A stretch of DNA of 64,000 nucleotides from JABMQB01 sp963666575. Its GTDB lineage: Bacteria; Bacteroidota; Bacteroidia; Bacteroidales; Prolixibacteraceae. Both the position numbers and the translations under genes were made by a program. Shown here piece by piece: positions 1-9,207 of the stretch (positions within the stretch are counted from its first letter, which is position 1; each line of letters begins with the position of its first letter). The notes beneath the pieces are model-generated. The model did not search any database. It had not been told where the DNA came from and saw only the letters and a list, made by a program, of their open reading frames with translations. The DNA is taken from NCBI GenBank assembly GCA_963666575.2, contig CAXXYG010000014.1, positions 1 to 64,000 of the forward strand, written 5' to 3'.

Positions 1-842
1 GATATTTCAAGTGATAATTCATGTGAAATAGTTGAATTATATATTCAAAAGTATTCGAATATTAAACTGTTCAGGAATAAAAAAACCTGGGAATGGATAA
101 AAACTTCGACCAGGTTGTAAAACACGCAACAGGCGAATTCTTTTGGTTCAGTGGGCAGGACGATATTTTTAGGCCGGGAGCAGTCAATAAAATTTTGGAT
201 GTAATAACAAAAAATCAAGTCGATTTTGTATTTGTTAATTATAGCCAATGCAACCACGATCTTTCGGAGGTTATTTCTCAAAAGGTATTGCCTTTAAATA
301 AGGATGTTGTATGCCATACTCCACAACAGTTTTTTAATAATTCAAATAATATATTCCCCGGATTTTTACCTGCCTATGTATTAAAAAAATCGTTGTGGGA
401 TTCGGTAGATAAAACACCCTACTACGGGACCATATTTGTACAGGAGGGTGTTTTTTTAGAGTTGCTACCTAATATGGTTACTTATATTGTAGCTGAACCT
501 TTTATCCAAGGGCGTATTCCGGATAATCGGTGGCAAAAAGATAATCTGGCTTTGTTGGATGTGTTTAGCGGACATCTCGAAATTGTTTTTCATCACTATC
601 AAAAAGATAAGTTTTGTATTTCGAATGCCCTGTACAAAAAAGAATGTAAAAGGTCATTGCCAGTAATATACAGGAGAATTGTTTATTTAAATATTAAAAA
701 AGTTGCACTCACTGAAAAACTTAAAAAACGCTTTAAGCGTATTCTGAAAGGGCATCAATTACTGATAATTTATTTCGTTTATTTTTTCCCAACCTTGTTA
801 TTAAAACCAATTGTTAAATTATATTTTGGTATAAAAAAATAA
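1..842 (+). CDS. Glycosyltransferase family 2, 5'-truncated and frameshifted
   Basis: The gene runs in from the left edge. Bases 1-85 read DISSDNSCEIVE then KYSNIKLFRNKK, the usual GT-A stretch after the first strand. The frame then breaks at a run of seven A (79-85). One more A would give NKKNLGMDKNFDQVV, the standard GT2 continuation, followed by TGEFFWFSGQDD with the acidic metal/nucleotide-sugar motif. The intact 3' part starts at an in-frame ATG at 93 and has 249 residues. It likely transfers a sugar to a lipid-linked glycan at the inner membrane; the C-terminal 25 residues are hydrophobic. The next gene follows after 2 bases. I treat 1-842 as one gene broken by a one-base deletion, either real or a homopolymer sequencing error; the start codon lies outside the window. 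Confidence 0.8.
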
Positions 843-844
843 AA

Positions 845-1771
845 ATGGATCAAACTTTTTTACCATACACGCCTCTAAGTACTGCGGTTTTATTTCTTAT
901 TTTTAACCGCCTTGATACTACTCAACAGGTTTTTAAAGCAATACAAAAAGCAAAACCACCACGATTATACATTGCGGGAGATGGGGCACGGGAAAATAAA
1001 CAGGGAGAAAAAGACCTGGTAAAAACTGTCCGTGATTTTGTGATAAATAATATTGATTGGCAGTGTGAAGTAAAAACATTATTCAGAGAAAAAAACCTGG
1101 GATGTAAAAATGCAGTAAGTGGTGCTATCGATTGGTTTTTTGAAAACGAAGAGATGGGGATTATTCTGGAAGATGACTGTATTCCAAGCCAGAGTTTTTT
1201 TTGGTATTGCCAGGAGATGTTGGAAACTTACAAGGATGAACCTAAAATAGGCATTGTTTCGGGAAGTAATTTCTTTTTTGGAGAGATGGATATTCCTGAA
1301 GATTATTATTTTTCGGTATTCCCGTTTATATGGGGTTGGGCATCGTGGAGGCGCGTATGGGAAAAATACGATGTTACTATGGGCGCGTGGCCTGATTTTA
1401 GTAAGGATAAAGGCATTGAAAACATTTTTTGCTCAAATAATTGTATTCAGTATTGGAATAAAAATTTTGAACGAACTTACAATAATCTGATTGATACATG
1501 GGATTATCAATTTAGTTTTATGCTTTATAAAAACAATTATTTGAATATATCTCCTGCATTAAACCTGATTTCGAATATAGGTTTTGGAGAGGCTGCCACA
1601 CATACTACCCGAAAAAAGAATAAACACGAAAATATGCCAAAGTATGAGTTAAGATTTCCTTTAGTAAAACCGATTCAAATAGTTAGATCTCTCCGGTTAG
1701 ACAAACGATTTGAGAAAGTGGCATTTAAAAAAAATATATTTCAAAAAATAGTTTCAAAAATAAAAATATAA
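845..1771 (+). CDS. GT2-like nucleotide-sugar transferase (HlpA-like)
   Basis: 308 residues. The N-terminus (TAVLFLIFNRLDTTQQVF, about residues 13-30) and the EDDC motif near residue 115 match the family often called hemolytic protein HlpA-like in Bacteroidota. It is a GT-A fold glycosyltransferase relative with FNRP-type start and an acidic EDD metal-binding site. It probably adds a sugar during O-antigen or exopolysaccharide assembly in the cytoplasm. It lies 2 bases after the broken GT2 and shares one base with the next start (TAATG), so the three transferases are one operon. The sugar and acceptor cannot be read from sequence. Confidence 0.75.
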   Translation: MDQTFLPYTPLSTAVLFLIFNRLDTTQQVFKAIQKAKPPRLYIAGDGARENKQGEKDLVKTVRDFVINNIDWQCEVKTLFREKNLGCKNAVSGAIDWFFENEEMGIILEDDCIPSQSFFWYCQEMLETYKDEPKIGIVSGSNFFFGEMDIPEDYYFSVFPFIWGWASWRRVWEKYDVTMGAWPDFSKDKGIENIFCSNNCIQYWNKNFERTYNNLIDTWDYQFSFMLYKNNYLNISPALNLISNIGFGEAATHTTRKKNKHENMPKYELRFPLVKPIQIVRSLRLDKRFEKVAFKKNIFQKIVSKIKI

Positions 1772-2688
1772 TGAATAAAATATATGCCGATTACAAACGG
1801 ATTTTTATGGATAATTGGAATGGAGCAATTGGCAATAAAATTCTTCACACTTATTTTTTGATTCATTTATGTAAAAAACATAACAGGCAACCGGTTATTT
1901 ACAAGGGAAGTAATTTAGATAATTTGTTTGATTTTAATTTTGAAGTGAGCGATAATAAACCACCAATTAACAAGTATTATTATCAAGAACCTGATATTTT
2001 TTATATTCAAAATAAACTTTTAAGTTTTTTTAAACAGCAATATTTTTTAAAAGACAGATTTTCATCTTTGGAGAAAATAGTGGACAAAAGTTACAGTTCA
2101 TATATTAACCGAATGAGTTTTTTTAATGAATTGGATTTGCCTGAAAAAGCATTAATGATAAGTGGCCATTTTTGGGAATATGAGCTAATGCCGGATAAAA
2201 AAACGGTAGCAGAATACATGGCTGTTAAACCTGACATTGTTTCGAATATTAATAAAAAATATCCTACGATTTCATACGATGATAACGTATCGGTTCATTT
2301 TCGGGGCACCGATTATCATAAACATTTAAATTATGTTTTTAAGGAAGGAATTGTACTTGATAAGGAGTACTATTTGAAGAGTATTAGATATCTGGAAAAT
2401 AAACTTGGAAATAACCTGACATATCATTTATTTTCAGATGATTTATCGTTTTTACAAGAAGTATTTGCAGGTAAGAATGTGGTTATTCACAGAGATTCAG
2501 CTTATGATGATTGGGTGGCATTGAGCATGTCAAAAAATGTCATTCAAAGCAATTCGAGTTTTTGTTGGACCGCATGTTTGCACAATAAAGGGATTTCAAT
2601 TCAGCCTAAAGATGGATTTAATTATTATAAATCAAATGGTTCTATCCCCTATGGTTTTCAAATTGGGAATGCTATACTTATTGATTAA
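1771..2688 (+). CDS. GT11-like alpha-1,2-fucosyltransferase family protein
   Basis: 305 residues. A GDP-fucose-binding type motif (VSVHFRGTDY, about residues 171-180) resembles the HxRxxD motif of GT11, and the later block VIQSNSSFCWTACLHN (about 254-269) resembles the family motif around NSSFSWW. The N-terminus (GNWNGAIGNKI-like, here NWNGAIGNKILHTYF) also fits the glycine-rich start of these enzymes. A fucosyltransferase makes sense because gmd and fcl, which make GDP-L-fucose, lie 5-9 kb downstream on the other strand. Translationally coupled to the preceding gene. The family call is from motifs remembered, so donor specificity is inference. Confidence 0.65.
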   Translation: MNKIYADYKRIFMDNWNGAIGNKILHTYFLIHLCKKHNRQPVIYKGSNLDNLFDFNFEVSDNKPPINKYYYQEPDIFYIQNKLLSFFKQQYFLKDRFSSLEKIVDKSYSSYINRMSFFNELDLPEKALMISGHFWEYELMPDKKTVAEYMAVKPDIVSNINKKYPTISYDDNVSVHFRGTDYHKHLNYVFKEGIVLDKEYYLKSIRYLENKLGNNLTYHLFSDDLSFLQEVFAGKNVVIHRDSAYDDWVALSMSKNVIQSNSSFCWTACLHNKGISIQPKDGFNYYKSNGSIPYGFQIGNAILID

Positions 2689-2752
2689 AATAATAAAAAT
2701 TTATCGTAGCTTTTTTTAATTTAGTACTATTGAAGTAAAATATTTTACAGAT

Positions 2753-3682
2753 ATGGATACTAAAATATGCCCACTTTGTTTAAATAGTGATGTTATTTTT
2801 CAGGAAAAATTAAGTAAGGAAAAATTACAAAAACATTTTAAGAAATTCTGTGGGAACAGATTTGGTTATTTAATTAATGAAGATTTTGAATTACTAAAAT
2901 GTACAAAATGTTCTCTCAAGTTCTTTTTCCCATTAGTAACCGGTGATGAATTATTTTATAATACACTCCAAAAATTTGATTGGTATTATGTGGAGGATAA
3001 GGAAGAATATATTGTTGCATCGAGATATATTAATAAAAATGATAAAATATTAGATATTGGGTGTGGAAAAGGAGCGTTTTCAAAAAAAATAAAAAGTACA
3101 AATTATGTAGGTTTAGATTTTAGTGTTGAGGCCCAGAGAATTGCTTCAAAGAACAAAATAAAGGTTTTAAATGAAACAATAAAGGAACATACAGAATCAA
3201 ACACAGATTATGATGTAATTGTCAACTTCCAGGTACTTGAGCATGTATCAAATCCCAGGGATTTTATATCAAGTTCACTTAAAGGATTAAAAAAAAATGG
3301 ATTAATGATTATTGCTGTCCCCAATGACGATTCGTTTATTAAATATGCCAACAACAATGTTTTAAATATGCCTCCTCATCATGTATCGCGGTGGAATGAA
3401 GGAACATTAAACTTTATTGCAAAAGATAATGATTTAGAGATTGTAGATATTTATTATGAAAAAGTTCAACCAATACATGAAAAATGGTATTTTGCTACAT
3501 TGATAGCTTATGTTCTTTTTAAAAAATTCAGAATTAAATATTCCTTGCTGAGCAAATCATTTATGGAGGCCATTGTAATAAAAACATCCAATTTTTTATC
3601 AAGGTTTGCTTCGTCTATTTCTGATAAATCATTATTACCCAATGGCCATTCAGTTGTGGCGGTTTACAAAAAAAAATTATAA
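2753..3682 (+). CDS. Class I SAM-dependent methyltransferase with N-terminal zinc-finger-like motif
   Basis: 309 residues. CPLC (residues 6-9) and CTKC (about 51-54) form a likely zinc-binding pair as in sugar C-methyltransferase-like proteins. Then comes a Rossmann methyltransferase core: ILDIGCGKGAFSKKI (about 99-113) is SAM motif I, and VLEHVSNPRDF fits the post-II region of the Methyltransf_11/23 group. It may methylate a nucleotide sugar or glycan end; the substrate is unknown. It is 64 bases after the GT11-like gene on the same strand and converges with the GT4 gene on the - strand. Confidence 0.75.
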   Translation: MDTKICPLCLNSDVIFQEKLSKEKLQKHFKKFCGNRFGYLINEDFELLKCTKCSLKFFFPLVTGDELFYNTLQKFDWYYVEDKEEYIVASRYINKNDKILDIGCGKGAFSKKIKSTNYVGLDFSVEAQRIASKNKIKVLNETIKEHTESNTDYDVIVNFQVLEHVSNPRDFISSSLKGLKKNGLMIIAVPNDDSFIKYANNNVLNMPPHHVSRWNEGTLNFIAKDNDLEIVDIYYEKVQPIHEKWYFATLIAYVLFKKFRIKYSLLSKSFMEAIVIKTSNFLSRFASSISDKSLLPNGHSVVAVYKKKL

Positions 3683-3714
3683 CCAGCTAGAATTATTATT
3701 TGGCAGTTTTCAGA

Positions 3715-4959
3715 TCATTTATTTAATATCTCTGAATAAAACTTTTTAAATCTTTCAGCAATAACTTGATAACTATAATTTGATTTAACTTTTTGAAGTG
3801 CATTTAATGAGAGTTTTTCATCAATGTTATTTTCTAAACACCATTTAATTCCTTCACTTAATTCTTTTGTGTTTTTAAAAGCAGCTAAGAATCCGTTTTT
3901 TTTATGGTCAATCATATCGGGCATTCCTCCCATATCAAACGCTACAACAGGTGTTCCTACCGATAAACTTTCTAAAACAGTATTTGGCAAATTATCTTCA
4001 ATAGAAGGATTCACAAAAACGTCGGCACATGAATAAATCTTTCGGATAAATAATTCATCAGAAGAATAACCCATAAAATGAATTTTATATTTTAGAGTTG
4101 AGAAATATTCGCTTTTTTTCCCAAATACCATCAGTTCAACATTGTCTTTATCAGTCAGGCCTTTTAGTGCATCAGCTAAATAATTTGACCCTTTTCGAAC
4201 ATGCTCCATGTTAAAGGCTCCAAATAAAATAAGTTTTTTATTTGTTTTTAATCCGAGTTCAATTTTAATTTTATCTTTTTGATTAGTGAAACCAGGTTTT
4301 GAAACAGCATTAGGTATCGTATTTATAGGGAATTTTGATAATACTGAACTTATCTGCGCACACTTATTAAGCCAATTACTTGGAGTAATAAAGTGCAAAT
4401 TTTTACCTGAATAGGTTTTGTGTTTTACGAGTAAATTTTTTGCTGAGAGGTCTTCTTTAGCAGGGTTTTTTAAGTAAAAGCAGTTCCCGCAATTTTTTGT
4501 ATAGTTTTTACATTCTCCTGCATAATGGCATCCTCCTGTAAATGCCCACATATCGTGTAGAGTCCATACAATTGGTTTACCTTTTTGCAGAATTTCACTG
4601 AATTTTTTAATTGAAATAAATCCGGCATTAAACCAGTGAAAATGTATTATATCAGCATCATTAATAAGTTTAATTTTATTTAATGACTCACCAGTATTAG
4701 CAAGGGAGAATTGAAACCTGAAGGCTTTATTTTTTTGGTAAAATAAAAAAACAAATTTTTCAAGTGCATGCCTAAAAAAATTTAGTTTGTTTTTTAGAAG
4801 TGAGTTTGTGGTTGAATGCACATAAATTGGAAGCGTACATGGTTCTTGTGTAATTATATGAGCATCAATTCCTATGCTTCTTTGTGCTTCAACTAAGCGT
4901 TTACAAGCTATAGCTGCTCCACCGTGTTTATATCCTGTTGAAATATGGACTATTTTCAT
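3715..4959 (-). CDS. Glycosyltransferase family 4
   Basis: 414 residues from the ATG at 4959. A longer frame opens at 5016, but MKIVHISTGYKHGGAAIAC is the expected GT-B start, so the internal ATG is preferred. Visible features are the GGAA loop at about 13-16, LHDMWAFTGGCHYAGEC around 153-169 (a Cys/His-rich insert common in these enzymes), and the C-terminal donor-site pattern PSIEDNLPNTVLESLSVGTP with the conserved E(x7)E spacing. It is probably a retaining transferase of polysaccharide assembly. It stands alone on the - strand between a methyltransferase and the YfhO gene. Confidence 0.85.
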   Translation of the reverse strand: MKIVHISTGYKHGGAAIACKRLVEAQRSIGIDAHIITQEPCTLPIYVHSTTNSLLKNKLNFFRHALEKFVFLFYQKNKAFRFQFSLANTGESLNKIKLINDADIIHFHWFNAGFISIKKFSEILQKGKPIVWTLHDMWAFTGGCHYAGECKNYTKNCGNCFYLKNPAKEDLSAKNLLVKHKTYSGKNLHFITPSNWLNKCAQISSVLSKFPINTIPNAVSKPGFTNQKDKIKIELGLKTNKKLILFGAFNMEHVRKGSNYLADALKGLTDKDNVELMVFGKKSEYFSTLKYKIHFMGYSSDELFIRKIYSCADVFVNPSIEDNLPNTVLESLSVGTPVVAFDMGGMPDMIDHKKNGFLAAFKNTKELSEGIKWCLENNIDEKLSLNALQKVKSNYSYQVIAERFKKFYSEILNK

Positions 4960-5182
4960 ATAAAGGTTTAGTTTTTGTACATTGGTAACATTTAAATAAT
5001 TTGTAAATGTAACCAATTAAAGATTTACGAAAATATAAATAAAATAGTAGTATGATCAAAATGTTTGTATTGAAGGGGGGATTATCCTGCTATAAAATAA
5101 TAAATCCTGCCAGATAGAATTTTTTACTCATAATATATTTATATTTTTGGAGGAAATACATGTAAATTAAATTATTTAAACC

Positions 5183-7765
5183 ATGAACCTGAAATCACTT
5201 TTACATAAATCAGTGCCACATATAATAGCAATTGCCTCATTTATTATTGTTTCATCCATCTATTTTTACCCGGCATGGCAAGGGAAAACGCTTCAAGGAG
5301 AAGATGTTGTTGGAAGTGCAGGGCAAGCCAGGGAGAAGTGGGATTTAGAGCATTTTGAAGGGATAACACCTATTTGGAATGGCTCTATATTTTGTGGCAT
5401 GCCCGATTATGTGGGGGCTCGTTATGAAGGAGCAACTAACCTGGGTGGAGTTTTTTTTATCCCCCGGGAGTTGGGTTTGCCTGCTGAGACCGAAGGTATT
5501 TTTTGGTATATGCTTGGTTTGTATATTTTATTAATTACGCTTGGAGTAAAGCCTGTTTTGTCGGCAGGGGGAGCGATGGTTTTTGCCCTGACATCGTATA
5601 ATATAATAATAATAATGGCTGGCCATTATATGAAGGTGCATACACTGGCCCTGATTCCACCAACATTAGCAGGGGTATTGTTGTGTTTTAACCGGAAATA
5701 CTTGTGGGGATTTATCCTTACCGCCTTTTTCCTGGCCATGCAAATTAATATTGCCCATATTCAAATGACCTATTATTTTATGTTGGCGCTTATTATATTG
5801 GGTGGCATTGAGTTTTATTTTCATATCAAAGAAAAACAAATTAAACGCTTCTTTATTACTTCTGCTGTACTTATTGGAGCAGCAATTTTAGCCATAGCCC
5901 CCAATTATGCCAAATTGATAAATTATTATACCTACAATGATTATTCGATGCGGGGTGGCAGTGAGTTAACCTTAGGAAATGAGGATGACAATACTGCTGG
6001 TGGCCTTGACAGGGATTATTTAAATATGTGGAGCAGTGGGGTTGACGAAAGCCTGATGATTATTGCTCCCAATGTAAAAGGGGGATCTACATCGGTAATA
6101 AAACAAAACCGTGAGTTATTAAATAAAATTCCGCGCCAATACCGTGAAACATTAGGGAATTTTAACCAATATTGGGGCGACCAGATATTTAGTGGAGGGC
6201 CCAGTTATCTGGGGGCTATTTTTTTGTTCCTATTTATTTTGGGGGCTTTTTTGATTAAAGGGCGGTTTAAAATAGCAGTTATAATACCGGTTATATTGTT
6301 CTTTTTCTTATCAATGGGAGGGAATTTATCTTTTTTTACCGATCTGTTTATTGATTATGTGCCCATGTATAATAAATTCAGGGCACCTGTTTCGATTTTG
6401 GCAGTTGCGGCTATTTATGTGAGTTTGTTGGCGGTTTTTACTTTACATAAAATTGGAACAACTCCCGATTTACTTCAGAAAAAATCAAACTGGCCATTAA
6501 AGAAAAAACCACAACCTTTGTACTTGTTGGTCTCAATAGGTTTGCTGGCTTTTCTTTTGTTAATTATTTTACTGCCGGAAACATTTAATACATTTATTAG
6601 CCAGCAGGAACAAAATCAAATTAATGGATGGATGCAACAGGCTAATCTGCGGGGGCAGGTGGAACCATTAATACAGTCATTGGTTGATTTTCGGATGGGT
6701 GTTTTTAGGGCTGATTTGTGGCGGGCATTTATTTTCGTGGCTATTGGAACTTTGTTATTATATTTATATGCCAAACAAAAACTGAAAAAAAATGTATTAT
6801 TTGCCATTTTTATGGTTGTTGCCTTAATTGATGTTTGGGGAATTAGCAGAAGGTATGTCCCTTTAGAGAATTTTACAAAACGTAACCTCACAAAAGAGGC
6901 ACATCAATTAACCGATGCCGACCGCCAGATTTATCAGCTGGAGATGAATGGAAATCCAAAGATTCGTACTTTTCTGGATAGCCTGATTCATGAGGAAAAT
7001 CCAAAAAATAAAGAGGAAGAAGACCGTTTACTTACATATGCCGTAAATAAGTACAGTTATTACCGGGTATTAAATACAACGGGCAGACCGTTTCAGGAAA
7101 ATGTGACGGCCAATGGGCACCGGTCCATAGGAGGGTATAGTGCGTTTAAGTTAAGAAGGTATAACGATTTAATTGAACACCATATAAGTAAAATGAACCG
7201 TGGCGTATTAAATATGCTGAATACCAAATATTTTATTACACCAAATGGGTTACAGGTTAATCCCGATGCTATGGGTGCCGGGTGGTTTGTCGATTCGGTT
7301 AAATGGGTAAATAGTGCCAATGATGAAATATTAGCATTAAATAGCATAAATGTTTCATCAACTGCAGTTATTAATGAAAAATACAGGGAGAAAGTTCAGG
7401 ATTTTGAACCCAAAACAGAAGGGGATACAATATCTTTGGTTGATTATAATCCGGATCACTTAACTTATAAAACAACAACACAAGGAAATAGGCTGGCTGT
7501 TTTTTCAGAAGTTTATTACCCCGATTGGAAAGTGTTTATTGATGGGCAGGAAGCTGATTTGTTTAGTACAAATTATGTTTTAAGAGGTGTAGTTATTCCA
7601 GCCGGAAATCACATGGTTGAATTTGTTTTTCATCCGGCCATTTATTATACATCAAATAAAATTTCATTGATTGCATTTTATATATTGATCGCAGGTTTGG
7701 TAATTGCTGTTGGCTGGAGTATACGAAATGGGTTAAAGAAAACTCCAGAATCGGTAGTAGCATAA
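5183..7765 (+). CDS. YfhO-family multi-spanning membrane protein
   Basis: 860 residues with an N-terminal membrane segment (about 13-30), many further hydrophobic segments up to about residue 560, a periplasmic-looking region of about 250 residues, and a last segment near 830-850. The composition and ending match the bacterial YfhO family, GT-C-like proteins that in Firmicutes help glycosylate lipoteichoic acid or teichoic acids. In Bacteroidota its role is unknown. Its placement between polysaccharide genes suggests transfer of a sugar from a polyprenol-phosphate donor outside the membrane; that is inference. It stands alone on the + strand and converges with fcl, with an 18-base gap. Confidence 0.75.
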   Translation: MNLKSLLHKSVPHIIAIASFIIVSSIYFYPAWQGKTLQGEDVVGSAGQAREKWDLEHFEGITPIWNGSIFCGMPDYVGARYEGATNLGGVFFIPRELGLPAETEGIFWYMLGLYILLITLGVKPVLSAGGAMVFALTSYNIIIIMAGHYMKVHTLALIPPTLAGVLLCFNRKYLWGFILTAFFLAMQINIAHIQMTYYFMLALIILGGIEFYFHIKEKQIKRFFITSAVLIGAAILAIAPNYAKLINYYTYNDYSMRGGSELTLGNEDDNTAGGLDRDYLNMWSSGVDESLMIIAPNVKGGSTSVIKQNRELLNKIPRQYRETLGNFNQYWGDQIFSGGPSYLGAIFLFLFILGAFLIKGRFKIAVIIPVILFFFLSMGGNLSFFTDLFIDYVPMYNKFRAPVSILAVAAIYVSLLAVFTLHKIGTTPDLLQKKSNWPLKKKPQPLYLLVSIGLLAFLLLIILLPETFNTFISQQEQNQINGWMQQANLRGQVEPLIQSLVDFRMGVFRADLWRAFIFVAIGTLLLYLYAKQKLKKNVLFAIFMVVALIDVWGISRRYVPLENFTKRNLTKEAHQLTDADRQIYQLEMNGNPKIRTFLDSLIHEENPKNKEEEDRLLTYAVNKYSYYRVLNTTGRPFQENVTANGHRSIGGYSAFKLRRYNDLIEHHISKMNRGVLNMLNTKYFITPNGLQVNPDAMGAGWFVDSVKWVNSANDEILALNSINVSSTAVINEKYREKVQDFEPKTEGDTISLVDYNPDHLTYKTTTQGNRLAVFSEVYYPDWKVFIDGQEADLFSTNYVLRGVVIPAGNHMVEFVFHPAIYYTSNKISLIAFYILIAGLVIAVGWSIRNGLKKTPESVVA

Positions 7766-7783
7766 AGTTAAAAGTTAATTTAC

Positions 7784-9034
7784 TTATCGATTGGTGTACC
7801 AATCAATAAGTAAATTAATTCCTTCGGGTAAATTTATCTTATGCTTCCAACCCAACTTATTTAGTTTTTTAATGTCCGTAACTTTCCGCATGGTTCCATC
7901 GGGCTTTTCAGAATTAAAAATCAGTTGCCCTTTAAATCCAATTTGTTGTTTTATTAATTCAGCCAATGCTGCTATTGAAATTTCTTCTCCACTTCCGATG
8001 TTGATATGGGTATTGCGTATTTCTTTTGAACTATTAGCATGAGATTCTTCGGCTGCGCTCGGAATGACATCCGTAAAATTGATGTTTTCCATTACAAAAA
8101 CACAGGCATCGGCCATTTCTTCGCTCCAGAGGAATTCGCGGAGGGGTTTGCCGGAGCCCCAAATTTCGACAGAGACGATTGAACGATTGGACGATGGATT
8201 GATGGAGCGATTGACCGATGGATCAACGGAACGATGGAGCGAATGGCCGACTGAACGATTCGTTTCTTCGTTCTGTCTTTCCTTCGTTCTCTCGTTCTTT
8301 CGTTCTCTCGTTCTTTCGTTCCTTTCTTCTCTTTTTACCCCGTATTTTGCTAATATTCCAATTATTTCTTCCGAAGTATTTGTTCCATCAATCCCTTCAA
8401 TAGGCCGTTTATTGAGGTCTTTTTTAATGGCTTCCCAGTTGTTTTCTTCTAGAAATTTACCCAATAATATTTTGCGGATGAGGGCTGGTAAAACATGTGA
8501 TTTTTCCAGGTCAAAATTATCGTTAGGTCCATAGAGGTTGGTTGGCATAACCGATAAAAAATTGGTGCCATATTGAAGGTTGTAACTTTCACACATTTTT
8601 ACACCTGCAATTTTAGCAATGGCGTAAGGTTCGTTGGTATATTCAAGCGTATTGGTTAATAGCTCTGTTTCCTTAATGGGTTGAACAGCCTCCTTTGGGT
8701 AAATACACGTACTTCCCAAAAACAATAATTTTTTAACGCCATATTTCCATGAATTATGGATGACGTTGTTTTGAATCATCAAGTTCAAATATATAAATTC
8801 GGCCCGGTACGTATTATTGGCAACTATTCCACCAACTTTTGCTGCGGCTAAAAAAACATATTCTGGTTTTTCTTCTTTAAAAAAAACCTCGGTTGCAGCC
8901 TGGTTTGTTAAATCCAATTCTTCAAGTTCTTTAAGAATAAAATTGGAATAGCCTTTTTCTTTCAGGTTTTTAAGTATGGCTGAACCTACTAAACCATTGT
9001 GCCCGGCGATGTATATTTTTGAGTTTTTCTTCAT
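7784..9034 (-). CDS. fcl: GDP-L-fucose synthase with two repeat-derived insertions
   Basis: 416 residues. It converts GDP-4-keto-6-deoxymannose to GDP-L-fucose with NADPH. The Rossmann motif GHNGLVGSA is at residues 11-19, the catalytic Ser at 108 (GSTCIYP) and the YxxxK pair at Tyr137/Lys141. The C-terminal half carries VEIWGSGKPLREFLWSEEMADA. Relatives I remember from Bacteroides are about 355-360 residues; the excess here is two insertions. Residues about 235-287 are low-complexity, Arg/Glu/Asn then Ser/Asn/Arg-rich, encoded by a degenerate 8-9 base repeat. Residues about 321-336 (VIPSAAEES...) are encoded by an interspersed GC-rich repeat. Both keep the frame, so the enzyme could still fold. 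It is the last gene of the GDP-fucose block. Confidence 0.92.
   Translation of the reverse strand: MKKNSKIYIAGHNGLVGSAILKNLKEKGYSNFILKELEELDLTNQAATEVFFKEEKPEYVFLAAAKVGGIVANNTYRAEFIYLNLMIQNNVIHNSWKYGVKKLLFLGSTCIYPKEAVQPIKETELLTNTLEYTNEPYAIAKIAGVKMCESYNLQYGTNFLSVMPTNLYGPNDNFDLEKSHVLPALIRKILLGKFLEENNWEAIKKDLNKRPIEGIDGTNTSEEIIGILAKYGVKREERNERTRERKNERTKERQNEETNRSVGHSLHRSVDPSVNRSINPSSNRSIVSVEIWGSGKPLREFLWSEEMADACVFVMENINFTDVIPSAAEESHANSSKEIRNTHINIGSGEEISIAALAELIKQQIGFKGQLIFNSEKPDGTMRKVTDIKKLNKLGWKHKINLPEGINLLIDWYTNR
8043..8068. repeat. Short interspersed repeat inside fcl
   Basis: This GC-rich word (on the - strand GTCATTCCGAGCGCAGCC, then GAAGAATC) looks like the interspersed repeat I remember from many Bacteroidota genomes. 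Here it is in frame and encodes the DVIPSAAEES part of fcl. It stands out from the A/T-rich flanks. Family membership is from memory and needs a genome-wide count. Confidence 0.55.
8165..8340. repeat. Degenerate 8-9 base repeat block inside fcl
   Basis: On the + strand the block begins with units such as GAACGATTG, GACGATGG, GAGCGATTG and CCGATGG, then switches to units such as TTCGTTCT and CTCGTTCTTT. The two halves are roughly complementary, so the RNA could fold into a long imperfect hairpin. It sits fully inside the fcl frame and adds about 50 residues. Two related blocks flank the four-helix-bundle gene about 1 kb away. Confidence 0.75.
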
Positions 9035-9047
9035 TGTTAGTGTGATT

Positions 9048-9205
9048 TCACGGATTATAAAAGGATTACACGAATTGGTACACGAATGTACGATGGATCG
9101 AGCGAAAGAACGACTGAACGACAGAGTGATTGATAGATTGATCGACTGAGCGATTCTTTAATCTTAAAACTCGTTCCGTCTTTCCATCGTTCTATCATTC
9201 CATCA
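9048..9205. repeat. Composite repeat block left of the four-helix-bundle gene
   Basis: The first 40 bases (TTTCACGGATTATAAAAGG, then ATTACACGAA) resemble a separate dispersed repeat. From about 9088 come purine-side units (ACGATGG, GAGCGAAAGAACGA, CTGAACGA, GATTGATCGACTGAGCG), a short A/T spacer at about 9155, and pyrimidine-side units (CGTTCCGTCTTTCCATCG, TTCTATCATTCCATC). It has the same layout as the block inside fcl and fills the whole spacer between fcl and the four-helix-bundle gene. Confidence 0.7.
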
Positions 9206-9207
9206 TC

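Noticed and set aside
8165..8340. CRISPR-like array
   Set aside because: The units are 8-9 bases, degenerate and without spacers, they lie within a coding frame, and no cas gene is present.
8064..8534. 156-residue + strand ORF
   Set aside because: It is antisense to fcl and made largely of the repeat block; it shows no family pattern.
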